From: Aerococcus tenax
GTDB lineage: Bacteria; Bacillota; Bacilli; Lactobacillales; Aerococcaceae
Reading direction: 5' to 3'
DNA length: 64,000 nt
Assembly: GCF_003286645.3 (NCBI RefSeq)
Contig: NZ_CP127382.2
Coordinates: 1,426,001 to 1,490,000 of the forward strand
In this document: positions 19,165 to 28,370 of the stretch, one piece after another
Position numbering within the stretch: position 1 is the stretch's first letter
Layout: each line of letters opens with the position of its first letter
The notes under the pieces: model-generated
Databases searched by the model: none
What the model saw: the letters and a program-made list of their open reading frames with translations, nothing else
What the model was told of the DNA's origin: nothing
Position numbers and translations under genes: made by a program

Positions 19165-20556
19165 TTACTTGATCAAGCGGTAAATCGCATCCGCATAAAT
19201 GGCCATAGTTAAGAGGAGGCGATCAACGCGTTGGACTTCATTAGGCTCATGCATGGTAGACACTTCATCTGGGAATTCAGCCCCAAAGGCAACGCCCCGT
19301 TCCATCAAACGGCCGTAGGTTCCACCGCCAATAACAACTTCGTGGCCTTCCATACCAGTATGTTCTTCATAAACCTCTAAGAGGGTTTCAACAAGTGGGT
19401 CATCCCCAGGAACATAGTGAGGCACTTTGTTAGAAGTCCCAGTTTCTTGGGCAAAGCCAAATTGGTCACCTAATTGACTAAAAGATTTATTCAATTGTTC
19501 AAAACTTTGCCCTTGAGGGAAGCGAATATTCAAGGTCACAAATTGTTGTCCATCCTTGGCACCAAAGACACCTGGATTTAAGGATAAGTCTCCCATCACT
19601 TCATCATGGTGGTCAATCCCGGTCTTTTGCCCCTTGAAGTCTTGGTGCAAGAGGTTAGCAATGAAGCTAATATAGGAATTGCCTTCTAAATCACTAGATA
19701 GGTTCTTTAAGAATAAAGCCAGGTAAGTCGCTGCATTCTCTCCGGCTTCAGGGAAGGCCCCATGTGATACCCGACCATGTAGGTGGAGGTGGATCTTATT
19801 GTCTGCACTAGCCTCAACCGTCAAGCTAACGGGTTGTTTAGCTTGGAATTCTTCAGCAGCGGCTTGGACTTCTTCAAGGTCAAAGCCCTTGATAACCGCA
19901 TCAGCATCCCCTGGGACCATATTTTCCCGAATGCCAGATTCAAAGGATTCAATCGCCCCTTCTAAGGCAGGAAATTTCAAGGTGGTGGAATACATCCCCT
20001 TTTCTCCATTGATAATTGGAAACTCAGCATCTGGTGAGAAACCAAAGTCAGGTAGGGGTTCGGTTTCCAGGTAACGGGTCAAGCCCTTCCATTCACTTTC
20101 TTCATCCGTTCCGACAATAAAGTGAACTTTTTTCGATACGGGTAAATCTAAGTCACGGATAATTTTTAAGGCGTAGTAGGCTGCTAGCATTGGGCCCTTG
20201 TCATCGCTTACCCCGCGGGCATAGAGTTTACCATCAATGAGGGTTGGTTCAAAAGGATCAGTTTCCCAAGAATCGTCGACAGGAACCACATCTAAGTGGC
20301 CAATAATCCCTAAAATTTCATCGCCTTGACCAAATTCAAAGCGCCCCGCCATGTTGGCAACATTCTTACTGGTAAAACCGTCACGGTCCACCATGGCTAA
20401 GAAAGCGTCTAGGGCTGCCTTAGGACCAGGGCCTAGCGGTGCTTCTTCCGTAGCCTTATCGTCTTCACGGTAGCTAGGAATTCTCAGTAAAGTATATAAA
20501 TCATTAAGATAGTCGTCTTTTACTTTTGCAACTTCTTCTTGCCAATTAATCGTCAT
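19165..20556 (-). CDS. pepV: Dipeptidase PepV
   Basis: Cytoplasmic zinc dipeptidase of the M20 family that releases amino acids from peptides. The metal site is visible in GHLDVVPVD (about 86) and GVSDDKGPM (about 115), followed by the catalytic TDEESEWKG and the PDAEFP loop. The long insertion typical of PepV follows. The ATG at 20556 (MTINWQ) has GGAGGG 9 bases upstream. An ATG three codons earlier abuts that site, so I chose the later one. About 463 residues fits the family. Confidence 0.95.
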   Translation of the reverse strand: MTINWQEEVAKVKDDYLNDLYTLLRIPSYREDDKATEEAPLGPGPKAALDAFLAMVDRDGFTSKNVANMAGRFEFGQGDEILGIIGHLDVVPVDDSWETDPFEPTLIDGKLYARGVSDDKGPMLAAYYALKIIRDLDLPVSKKVHFIVGTDEESEWKGLTRYLETEPLPDFGFSPDAEFPIINGEKGMYSTTLKFPALEGAIESFESGIRENMVPGDADAVIKGFDLEEVQAAAEEFQAKQPVSLTVEASADNKIHLHLHGRVSHGAFPEAGENAATYLALFLKNLSSDLEGNSYISFIANLLHQDFKGQKTGIDHHDEVMGDLSLNPGVFGAKDGQQFVTLNIRFPQGQSFEQLNKSFSQLGDQFGFAQETGTSNKVPHYVPGDDPLVETLLEVYEEHTGMEGHEVVIGGGTYGRLMERGVAFGAEFPDEVSTMHEPNEVQRVDRLLLTMAIYADAIYRLIK

Positions 20557-20755
20557 CTTCTTCATCCCTCCAATTGGCTACATTATAGCACAAGAGCCTT
20601 TGTCTTGGCTAAGGGAGTAAATATTTCTTTCTCTTTAACTAAATTATATTCAAGAACAAGCTTGATCACCATTTCTTAATCTAGCGTTTCCTGGTTACCT
20701 CAAGACGGCAATCACCCCTTAAAGAAAAGGAAAAAGTCATTCTTTTCCACCTTTT

Positions 20756-20764
20756 TGCTATAAT
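20756..20764 (+). promoter_or_regulatory. Extended -10 promoter of malQ
   Basis: TGCTATAAT lies 33 bases before the malQ ATG. No consensus -35 and no cre-like site was noticed nearby. Confidence 0.6.
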
Positions 20765-20796
20765 AAGTTTAATCTTAATTAAAGGAGAAAAAGCCT

Positions 20797-22299
20797 ATGA
20801 CACGTGCAAGTGGTGTGCTCTTACCTATATCGTCCTTGGCTAATGCGGAAGGGATTGGGAGCTTAGGAAAGTCCGCCTATCAATTTGTGGACTTCCTAGC
20901 CGCAGCCGGGCAAAGCTATTGGCAAATCCTACCGCTAGGGCCAACCAGCTATGGGGATTCCCCCTACCAATCCTTTTCTGCCTTTGCTGGTAACACCAAT
21001 TTCATTGACTTAAAAACCCTAGTCGATTGGAGCTTAATTGAAGCCGACGACTATCAAGGCATCGACTGGGGCAATAATCCCGAACAGATCGACTATGCCA
21101 AAATCTTTTATCATAAGCGCCCCATCCTAGAAAAGGCCGTCGCTAGCTTTCTTGAGCAAGCCGACAGCGATCCTGATTATCTGACTTTTATCCAGGATAA
21201 TCAGGACTGGCTGCAGCCTTTTGCTGAATTTATGGCGGTAAAAGAATATTATGACCTAAGCCCGATTAGCGACTGGCCCGAAGCTATCCGTTTAAGGGAT
21301 GGTGAGGCCGTAAAGGCAATCCTAACCCAAGAAAAAAACAGCCTCAATTACCATTATGTCAGTCAATATTTCTTCTTTAAGCAATGGTTTGCCCTAAAGG
21401 ACTATGCCAATCAAAAAGGCATTTACCTGATTGGTGATATTCCCATTTATGTGGCTAGTGATAGTGTCGAAGTCTGGCAAACGCCCCACTTTTTTAAGCT
21501 TGACCAAAGCGGACAGCCTCAAGTGGTCGCGGGTTGTCCTCCAGACGCCTTTTCTTCTGATGGGCAATTATGGGGAAATCCGATCTATGATTGGGAGACC
21601 ATGGCCAAGGACAATTATCAGTGGTGGATCAAACGGATCCAAGCCAGCCTCAAGCTCTATGACATGGTAAGAATTGACCATTTTCGGGGCTTTGAAGCCT
21701 ATTGGGAGATACCAGCTAGCGCTCCAACTGCAGCCAGTGGCAAATGGGTCAAGGGGCCAGGCCTTGACTTGTTCCAAGCCATCAAGGAAGCCCTAGGATC
21801 TGTCAACATTATCGCAGAAAACTTGGGCTTTCTGACCCAAGAAGTTGCTGACTTACTAGAAGTTACCGGTTTTCCCGGCATGCATGTCATGCAATTTGGC
21901 TTTTCTGGTGAAGATTCTTCTGACCTCCCCCACAATTTCAATAAAAATTCTGTTGCCTATGTTGGGACCCATGACAACCAAACGGCCCTAGGCTGGTATT
22001 TAGGTCAAGACGCTGCCAGCCGCTACTATATTGATGCCTATTGTGGTCGGCAGAAAGCGGAGAGTGTCGCGGAAATGTTAAACCGAACCCTAGCCGCCTC
22101 TTGCAGTCAAACAGTCATCTATACCATGCAAGACCTCTTAAATCTTGATGACCAGGCCCGCATAAATACCCCCTCCACCTTAGGAGGCAACTGGCAATGG
22201 CGGATGTCAGCTACCGCCTTAACGTACAGCTTGGTCAAGAACCTCTACAGCCTGACCAGACTCTACCACCGCTTACCCATAGTTAAAAATTTTCCTTAA
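20797..22299 (+). CDS. malQ: 4-alpha-glucanotransferase (amylomaltase)
   Basis: GH77 enzyme that transfers maltosyl units between malto-oligosaccharides and releases glucose. The family features are SGVLLPISSL, the QILPLGPTSYGDSPYQSFSAFAGN block (about 45-68), the nucleophile segment VRIDHFRGFEAYWEIP, the acid/base region IIAENLGFLT and YVGTHDNQT. All look intact in 500 residues. It stands alone: no glycogen or maltose-transport genes are nearby. It has a strong AAAGGAG site. The insertion sequence begins just after its stop codon. Confidence 0.96.
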   Translation: MTRASGVLLPISSLANAEGIGSLGKSAYQFVDFLAAAGQSYWQILPLGPTSYGDSPYQSFSAFAGNTNFIDLKTLVDWSLIEADDYQGIDWGNNPEQIDYAKIFYHKRPILEKAVASFLEQADSDPDYLTFIQDNQDWLQPFAEFMAVKEYYDLSPISDWPEAIRLRDGEAVKAILTQEKNSLNYHYVSQYFFFKQWFALKDYANQKGIYLIGDIPIYVASDSVEVWQTPHFFKLDQSGQPQVVAGCPPDAFSSDGQLWGNPIYDWETMAKDNYQWWIKRIQASLKLYDMVRIDHFRGFEAYWEIPASAPTAASGKWVKGPGLDLFQAIKEALGSVNIIAENLGFLTQEVADLLEVTGFPGMHVMQFGFSGEDSSDLPHNFNKNSVAYVGTHDNQTALGWYLGQDAASRYYIDAYCGRQKAESVAEMLNRTLAASCSQTVIYTMQDLLNLDDQARINTPSTLGGNWQWRMSATALTYSLVKNLYSLTRLYHRLPIVKNFP

Positions 22300-22343
22300 T
22301 AACAAAGAGCCTGGGACAAAAGTCTGCGAACTCTAAAACTAAA

Positions 22344-22385
22344 AGAGAATCTACAAATTACTTAAGCGTGATTTGTAGATTCTCT
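22344..22385 (-). terminator. Terminator hairpin at the transposase 3' end
   Basis: AGAGAATCTACAAAT pairs perfectly (15 bp) with ATTTGTAGATTCTCT. It overlaps the transposase stop codon and would also stop malQ read-through. Confidence 0.8.
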
Positions 22386-23914
22386 TATTTTATTGCTTTT
22401 ATTTTGCTATATTTTTTCAAATTATTGGCCATGAAGGCCAATCCAACATCAGTTTTAACCCTTGTTTTCCCTCTGAGGTTAAATCGAGTGAACCCTAAAA
22501 TAGCCTTTATCTGGCCAAAAACTGGTTCAACGTCAATTTTCCGTTTGGAAAAGAGCTTAGATCCTTCTTCAGATAAAAGCTTCTGTGTTTCTATATTCTT
22601 TAATTCCTGATAGTTTTTATTATAGTAAAGCGCCTTTTGCGGTGCATTTTTTGGGTCCAAAGGTTTATAAACCTGAATTTCAGAAATATAACCACTCATT
22701 TTATTTTTTCGTTTTTGGAGATGACTAAAGAAATAAACCGTGCCGTCAGGATGTGTAAAAGTATTACTTTGCTTATCGTAACTCCAATTATCCATATTTT
22801 TAGCTGATTTTTTATGTTTCTTTTTCTGCTCTTTATCAAACCGATTATATTTAATCAAATGGTTAATTTTATGGTTATCTAAATAAGTAAGGTTTTCTTC
22901 GCTACCATAACCAGCATCAGCTATAATGCATTTCGGGAAATTAGGGAAACTTTCAACAAAGGGTTGTAAAGTCCGCGTGTCCGTCGGATTGTGGAAAATA
23001 TCATAATGAAGGACAAACTGGTTTTCAGTCGCTACTTGGATATTGTATCCCGCTTTCAATTGCCCATTCATCATATGATCATCTTTCATTCGCATGAACG
23101 TAGCATCAGGATCTGTTTTTGAATAGCTGTTTCTTCCGTTAAATGTTTCAAACTGTTTGGCATACTTTTGTTTGCGGGGTAGAAAATCTTTACTCACTTT
23201 ACGGTAATGTTTTTTCAAACGACGACGTTCTTGTTTACGTTGATCTGGCCCTTTTACAGGAGTTTCCTCAATATCTTCAGTGAGTTTATCGATTTCTTCC
23301 TTAAGAACTTTAGATATCTCTTGAAGCATATTTTCTTCTAGATCTAAATTTTCATCATATTGGATGCCAGCATCAACCATCGGTTGAATTTCATTAAAGT
23401 AATATTCACGTGAAGTCACTTTTAATTGCTCTGCATATTTTTCAGTTGCCTTTTTCCAAACAAAAGAATATTTATTGGCATTCGCTTCAATTTTAGTTCC
23501 ATCTATAAAGCAATTTTCTAAATGAATTAATTTCTCTAACTTTAACTGAGTGGTAAACTCAACGAATAAATTTTCTAATAAACATCTACAATTTTCTGAG
23601 GAACGGAAGCGATTAATCGTTCGATAGCTAATCACTTGTTGAGCGACTAGCCACTGCATGGGTATATTTTCAACCATTAATTCTTCTATTTTTCTTCCAC
23701 TAAATACGCCTTTACTATAAGCATATAAAAGCGCCATAATTAAAGGTTTTGGATGATAGGCAGGACGTCCGTCCTGGGTACTGAAGCTTTCAAAATGTTT
23801 TTCATCCAGAGATTCAATAAAATTATAGATTGAAAATACAATATGATCTGGATCGATACATGCAGATAATTCTAGTGGAAGTGTTGTTTGATTCATGTTA
23901 TATTGTATGTACAT
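22385..23914 (-). CDS. Transposase, IS1182 family (DDE)
   Basis: About 509 residues, uninterrupted. The N-terminal DUF772-type segment HPKPLIMALLYAYSKGVFSGRKIEELM (about 45-72) and the catalytic block with FIDGTKIEANANKY (first D), IIADAGYGSEEN (second D) and VEPVFGQIKAILGFTRF (E) are characteristic. The ATG at 23914 has AAGGGG 8 bases before it. An in-frame GTG three codons upstream sits inside that site. An extended -10 (TGCTATAAT) lies about 40 bases upstream. It appears functional. Confidence 0.93.
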   Translation of the reverse strand: MYIQYNMNQTTLPLELSACIDPDHIVFSIYNFIESLDEKHFESFSTQDGRPAYHPKPLIMALLYAYSKGVFSGRKIEELMVENIPMQWLVAQQVISYRTINRFRSSENCRCLLENLFVEFTTQLKLEKLIHLENCFIDGTKIEANANKYSFVWKKATEKYAEQLKVTSREYYFNEIQPMVDAGIQYDENLDLEENMLQEISKVLKEEIDKLTEDIEETPVKGPDQRKQERRRLKKHYRKVSKDFLPRKQKYAKQFETFNGRNSYSKTDPDATFMRMKDDHMMNGQLKAGYNIQVATENQFVLHYDIFHNPTDTRTLQPFVESFPNFPKCIIADAGYGSEENLTYLDNHKINHLIKYNRFDKEQKKKHKKSAKNMDNWSYDKQSNTFTHPDGTVYFFSHLQKRKNKMSGYISEIQVYKPLDPKNAPQKALYYNKNYQELKNIETQKLLSEEGSKLFSKRKIDVEPVFGQIKAILGFTRFNLRGKTRVKTDVGLAFMANNLKKYSKIKAIK

Positions 23915-23988
23915 AAGAAGCACCCCTTAATCTTTAGTGTGGTTACTAATATTATAGCAGGGTGCTTTTTTTATACCTAATTTTAAGT

Positions 23989-24033
23989 AAAAGGGTTAAG
24001 AAATTAGTGAAAACTAACTTCTTAACCCTTTTT
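23989..24033. terminator. Hairpin at the right end of the insertion sequence
   Basis: AAAAGGGTTAAGAA pairs with TTCTTAACCCTTTT around a loop that itself can pair (TTAGT / ACTAA). It can stop outside transcription from the flippase gene entering the transposase. Confidence 0.7.
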
Positions 24034-24073
24034 ATTTCGAGGCTTTTGTCCCAGCCTCTTTTTGTGCCTCAAT

Positions 24074-25786
24074 CTATAAATGTAAATACTGACGTAATTT
24101 TTGTGCTTTATCTTGACCTAGGATAATTTCTAATTGTTGAGATTTGATGAGTCCAATTAAATAGATCCAAATTCCGACTAAAGCGACAAGGATAACCATC
24201 ACAAAAGCGCCTAACTTATTAGGCTCCGGAATGATCCAGTGGAGAATTTGATAAGTTATTTCACTGATTAGTCCCATAATCAGGACTACTTTGAGGGCTG
24301 GCCAGATCCGTCCAGCTAAGTCAGAAAAGCTAAACTGGATCCGCTTATAAATACATGTTAGGTAGAAGGCACACATAAAGATAAATGCCAGTATTGAGGC
24401 ATACATGGCTCCTTGGCTGCCGCAGACTGCCAGGAGCGGAAACTGGACCAACAATTTAATTCCTAGGCCTAAAACAATCCCAAAGATGGCTTTTTTCTGT
24501 TGGTCCATAGACTGCAAGGTCATCACTAAAACATAGAAAAGCCCCATAGGAATAGCCATCAAACAAGAAATTTGTAAGTAAAATTCACCTAAGGGGTCAT
24601 TTATTCCGTAAAGCAACTGGTAGACTGGGGCAGCTAGAACAGCTAAGCCAATGGCTGCTGGCACCATCACTAAGGTGAAGAGGTGGATACTGTGTAAGAC
24701 CACATCACAGCTATGGTCAAAAACAGGTTTTAAGTAGTCATCGTAAGCTGATCGAGCCTGGAATTTAGCCACTTCTCGAGTATAAGCATCAGTCACCACG
24801 GGAACGGTAGTTGAGGAAATCGCTGTTGCAAAAGAAATAATAATTTGAATCACCCGGCGGGCATTGGCATTAAATACCCCATATTCATAAATTAACTGTC
24901 CTTCTCCTAGGTCACTCACCCTTTGCATGATTGGCATGAAGGTATTCATATCGATGAGGTTGACCATTTCGATGATCGAGCCCGTAATCACAAAGGGAAT
25001 CGCTATGCGGACAATTTCGATTAGGAGTGTCCGGGTGCCTACATAGTCACTGTCCACATGACCAGAGGGGACTGCATATTTATCTCGGTTTTTGAAGTAA
25101 TAGAAAGCCAGGGTTCCAATCGCTATAACTGCCCCTATAAAGGCAGCAAAGGTGGAGTGACTGGCCGCCTTAGCGACACTGCCATCCATGACCACACGAA
25201 TCAGATAAACCGTCGCCAACATATAAATGACGCGGGCAAACTGCTCAGTAACCTGGGAAATCGCACTGGGCTTCATTTCTAAATAGGCCTGAAAATAACC
25301 CCGCAAAATCGATAGCAAGGGAATCAAGGCCAAGGCAGGCACTAAGGAGCGGATGACTAAGATAACATCTTCTACGTTTCGCGCCGGCTTTCCCTGGGCT
25401 AGAAAGGGAGCCAGGAAATAAAGCGCCAGGGCACTTACAATCCCGGTTGCTAACATCATGACAGTCCCACTTTTAAAGAGTCGCTTACTAGTTTGGTACT
25501 GGCCTCTAGCCATATAATTGGTCATTTGCTTAGAGATCGCGGCTGGCACCCCAGCGATGGCTATGGCTAAGAATATCGAGTAATAATTATAGCCAATCCC
25601 ATAGAGGGCATTGGCTTCGGTACCGACTTGTGGGTCTCCAATCCAATGCATCCAGGGAATAATATATAAGACACCAAGAATTCTAGAAACCACACTAGCA
25701 ATGGACATCCAAGCCGATCCTTCATTGAGCTTCTCCTTGGATTGCTGGTCCTGGAGGATAGACTGGCTCCTCTCATTATCATTCAT
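24074..25786 (-). CDS. Polysaccharide/lipid II flippase family protein (MurJ/YtgP-SpoVB type)
   Basis: A 570-residue MOP-superfamily membrane protein with about 14 hydrophobic segments after a polar N-terminal tail of 23 residues. The opening GSAWMSIASVVSRILGVLYIIPW, the AGVPAAISKQM segment (about 80-90) and the PVVTDAYTREVAKF region fit the Gram-positive YtgP/SpoVB branch that includes the lipid II flippase MurJ. A role in exporting cell-wall precursors is inferred. Only experiment or a tree could separate it from other flippases. Its terminator is the right-end hairpin of the insertion sequence. Confidence 0.9.
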   Translation of the reverse strand: MNDNERSQSILQDQQSKEKLNEGSAWMSIASVVSRILGVLYIIPWMHWIGDPQVGTEANALYGIGYNYYSIFLAIAIAGVPAAISKQMTNYMARGQYQTSKRLFKSGTVMMLATGIVSALALYFLAPFLAQGKPARNVEDVILVIRSLVPALALIPLLSILRGYFQAYLEMKPSAISQVTEQFARVIYMLATVYLIRVVMDGSVAKAASHSTFAAFIGAVIAIGTLAFYYFKNRDKYAVPSGHVDSDYVGTRTLLIEIVRIAIPFVITGSIIEMVNLIDMNTFMPIMQRVSDLGEGQLIYEYGVFNANARRVIQIIISFATAISSTTVPVVTDAYTREVAKFQARSAYDDYLKPVFDHSCDVVLHSIHLFTLVMVPAAIGLAVLAAPVYQLLYGINDPLGEFYLQISCLMAIPMGLFYVLVMTLQSMDQQKKAIFGIVLGLGIKLLVQFPLLAVCGSQGAMYASILAFIFMCAFYLTCIYKRIQFSFSDLAGRIWPALKVVLIMGLISEITYQILHWIIPEPNKLGAFVMVILVALVGIWIYLIGLIKSQQLEIILGQDKAQKLRQYLHL

Positions 25787-25921
25787 AGTTTTACCCCAAA
25801 TCTAACGTAAAATTTTTGTTCATATTACTTCATTCTAATCAATAATTTTACCCAATTCAATTGAGGCCTGGATTCATTAAGTAAACTTAAGGACTTTAAG
25901 GAGTTAAGAAATCCTCATCTC

Positions 25922-26908
25922 CTAGCTTCTGATTAAATCTCTAAGCCGCGCTAAAGTCTCTTCGGAAAAGGGCTGTCTGATCACACAGCCTGGCGTTAAG
26001 AGGATACGATTGTCTGTTTGATTAATAGCCTTGGATTGGGCAACTTGGTCTTTAAGTGTTGGCCAATCCGCTTGGGTAATAGCCTCCCGACGTAAGCCAC
26101 CCATAATGAATTTATCGGTTTCCTGAATGCCTTCTTCTAATTCGGGTTTAGACTCACCAATATGCCAATTAATTATCGGAAGCGGGTAGTCCTTAAGAAG
26201 GTCAAACATAATATTCGCTCCGTGAATATGAAGGGTATTTAACCAGCCCGACTCCGCTGCTTCAATAATTTTCAAATCAAAGGGGATCCCATATTTTTGA
26301 TAGGTTTGAGGGCTCAACTTATCATGGGAAGCCATTTGACTGGCCAGGTAGATCCCGTCTGCCCCCTTAGAGAGTGCTAATTGAACAAATTCAATAGTCG
26401 GCCGCGTCAAGCGTTCTAGAGCTTGTAAGAGATAGCCTTCCCCATCCGCTTCAATGTATTGGTCAATCTGACCCTGGCATAGCTTATTAGCAGTCGTTAA
26501 GGGGCTATGGACAGTGACCACAAGAGGAATCTCACCCTTGGTCAATTCCACTAAGCGCTCCAAATGTTCTAACTCTCTTTGAAAGGCCGGGGCCTGGCCA
26601 ACGCTTAGCTCAGGAACCTCCCGCCAATCCTGATAGTAATGGATAGGAGTCGCTTTAACCTGGGCCACCCCACCCTTGGCTATGGCCGAAAAATCGAGGT
26701 CGACGCCATAGTCTTCCACCGTATACATACCATTACTCATGGTTTTGATAAAATCCAAGTCAAACTGGCGGGCAAAATCATAAGTGGCTTGGCTGATGGC
26801 CTGGGGCTCTCGGTCAATTTCAGGGTAATGGGTCCAAGCAGAGAATGGTGTATAGTCCGTTACTTGCTTAGCCATGAAGGCTTTTAAAAGTTTTTTCTTG
26901 TCTGTCAT
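25922..26908 (-). CDS. Uroporphyrinogen decarboxylase family protein, corrinoid-methyltransferase-like
   Basis: A 328-residue TIM-barrel protein of the URO-D/MtaA/CmuA superfamily. The C-terminal TPGCVIRQP (Cys308) resembles the xxGCxIxP zinc-ligand motif of MtaA/MtbA methyltransferases, and LHIHG (His227, His229) stands where those have HxCG. The usual heme-enzyme N-terminal arginine motif is not seen, so haem synthesis is unlikely. It is the last gene of an amino-acid ABC operon. The ATG at 26908 has AAAGGAG upstream, and that site lies inside the 3' end of the permease gene. Substrate unknown. Methyl transfer is inference. Confidence 0.82.
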   Translation of the reverse strand: MTDKKKLLKAFMAKQVTDYTPFSAWTHYPEIDREPQAISQATYDFARQFDLDFIKTMSNGMYTVEDYGVDLDFSAIAKGGVAQVKATPIHYYQDWREVPELSVGQAPAFQRELEHLERLVELTKGEIPLVVTVHSPLTTANKLCQGQIDQYIEADGEGYLLQALERLTRPTIEFVQLALSKGADGIYLASQMASHDKLSPQTYQKYGIPFDLKIIEAAESGWLNTLHIHGANIMFDLLKDYPLPIINWHIGESKPELEEGIQETDKFIMGGLRREAITQADWPTLKDQVAQSKAINQTDNRILLTPGCVIRQPFSEETLARLRDLIRS

Positions 26909-26909
26909 A

Positions 26910-27610
26910 CTAGACTCCTTTCTCAAATGAAATCTTCTGACTCAAGTGGTCAAAGGCAACCTGCAAGAGGCCACAAATTAACCAATAAACGAGGGCCGCT
27001 GCCAGGTAAGATTCTAGATAATGGTAGGACAAGGCGGCGGCAAAGCGGGCTTGAGTAAGAATGTCACCACACCCACAGTGAAGGCTAGGGACTGGACCTT
27101 AATGGCCTTCAGATAAGCGTTTAAGAAGAGTGGAATGGCAACTGTTAAGGCTTGAGGAAAGATGATCCGTTGTAAGCTTTGCTTTTTAGTCATTCCGATA
27201 GATAAAGCAGCCTCCACTTGGTCCTTACTGACCGCATTGAGGGCACCACGGATATTCTCCGACTCAATGGCTGCTTCTAATAAGGTAAAGGCAACAATAA
27301 TGAGCAAGATATTGGGAAACTCACTAGGCTCCATACCAAAACCAAGCAGGTTCATAAAACTAGCCGCTACATTTGGTAAACTATAGCGGATAATGAACAA
27401 ATGAACAATTAGGGGAACCCCCCGCATATAGGAAATAAAAATTTCTAACAATTGGTCAATAATCGGAATTCGCCGACGTCTAACTAAGGCAATTAAAGAC
27501 CCTAAGCCGATCCCCAAGATTAAGACAACCAGGGCTAATAAGAGGACCCGGGGAACCGCCTGTAAGACCACTAAAATGGTGTCCCATAAAATATTAAGAT
27601 CAAAGCGCAT
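26910..27610 (-). pseudogene. Amino-acid ABC transporter permease, frameshifted near its 3' end
   Basis: HisM/GlnP-type inner-membrane permease. The intact part shows the N-terminal helices, YMRGVPLIVHLFIIRY and the EAA-loop sequence SKDQVEAALSIGMTKKQSLQRIIFPQAL. After AFTVGVV (about 27069) the frame gives TFLLKPALPPPCPTII and stops at 27014. Adding one base (GTGGTGACA to GTGGTGGACA) restores DILTQARFAAALSYHYLESY, a last helix and a stop at 26910, 1 base before the next ATG. So a single-base deletion, or a sequence error, has removed about 50 residues including the final membrane segment. Confidence 0.85.
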
Positions 27611-27613
27611 AGC

Positions 27614-28303
27614 CTAGTCCTCCCTTCTCCAAATCATAGCGTAACGATTTTCCAGCAACTTACTGATTAAGATCAATAATGATGACATGGCCCAATAAAT
27701 GAGGGCAATAGCAAAGTAGACTTCCACCTGGTAAAGGCCGTAATTATTGGCAATAATAATTTCCGCCTGCCCCATCAAGTCGACTAAACCAATAAGGAAA
27801 AGTAGGGATGTATCTTTTAATAAGTCGATGACAGCTGTCGTTAGCGATGGTAAGGCAATAGGGATAATTTGTGGGAAAATAATCCGCCAGTTCCTTTGCC
27901 AGGAAGTCATCCCCAAACTCAGGGCCGCTTCTTTTTGGTCTTGGCCGACAGCCAGATAGGCGGGACGGATAATTTCAGCCATGAAGGCCCCGTTATAAGC
28001 CACCAAGGCTATAATCGCTGCCGTCACCTGGCTATTGGTCCCCAGTGAAATATGAAAGGGACGTAAAACAAAAGGAATCCCATAATAAGCCACAAAAAGG
28101 TGGATAATCCCAGGGGTCGACCGCATAAAAGAGGAGTATATCCTTAATAACGGGTCGACTATTGGAATCTTTTTCACCTGTAAACTGGCCACAATAACAG
28201 CCAGCAATAAGGACCCAACTAAGGCAACTACAAAAACAAACAAAGTTAGCGGCAAGGTCTTTAGGAGGGTGGGGAGTATATTAATAATAAATCCAAAATC
28301 CAT
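27614..28303 (-). CDS. Amino-acid ABC transporter permease
   Basis: A 229-residue HisQ/GlnP-type permease with five or so membrane helices. The motif SFMRSTPGIIHLFVAYYGIP (about 57-76) and the cytoplasmic EAA loop DQKEAALSLGMTSWQRNWRIIFPQ, which contacts the ATPase, are intact. The AAGGAG site is good. It forms a heterodimer with the next permease, 3 bases downstream, in the same operon as the binding protein and ATPase. Specificity within polar amino acids is not determined. Confidence 0.94.
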   Translation of the reverse strand: MDFGFIINILPTLLKTLPLTLFVFVVALVGSLLLAVIVASLQVKKIPIVDPLLRIYSSFMRSTPGIIHLFVAYYGIPFVLRPFHISLGTNSQVTAAIIALVAYNGAFMAEIIRPAYLAVGQDQKEAALSLGMTSWQRNWRIIFPQIIPIALPSLTTAVIDLLKDTSLLFLIGLVDLMGQAEIIIANNYGLYQVEVYFAIALIYWAMSSLLILISKLLENRYAMIWRRED

Positions 28304-28324
28304 AAAGCAACTCCTTTATTACAA

Positions 28325-28362
28325 AGAAAAGCGACTAATGGTTATTAACTGATTAGTCGCCT
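28325..28362 (-). terminator. Intra-operon hairpin between binding protein and permease genes
   Basis: GCGACTAAT and ATTAGTCGC pair perfectly over 9 bp with a 12-base loop, followed by TTTTCTTT on the minus strand. A partial terminator or 3' stabiliser here would keep the binding-protein mRNA more abundant than the permease part. Confidence 0.65.
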
Positions 28363-28370
28363 GACAACTA

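Larger units (their letters stand above)
22305..24062. mobile_element. IS1182-family insertion sequence
   Basis: About 1.76 kb bounded by near-perfect inverted ends GAGCCTGGGACAAAAGTC (left) and, read inward from the right, GAGGCTGGGACAAAAGCC. It encodes one intact transposase and carries a strong hairpin just inside each end. It lies between malQ and the flippase gene without breaking either. I could not define a target duplication with confidence. Confidence 0.85.

Noticed and set aside
25922..26908. HemE (true uroporphyrinogen decarboxylase)
   Set aside because: The conserved N-terminal arginine-rich substrate motif is not visible, a methyltransferase-type GC motif is present, and no other haem genes are near.
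27050..27080. Programmed frameshift in the ABC permease
   Set aside because: No slippery heptamer or downstream stimulatory hairpin was seen at the break, so a plain deletion or sequence error is simpler.
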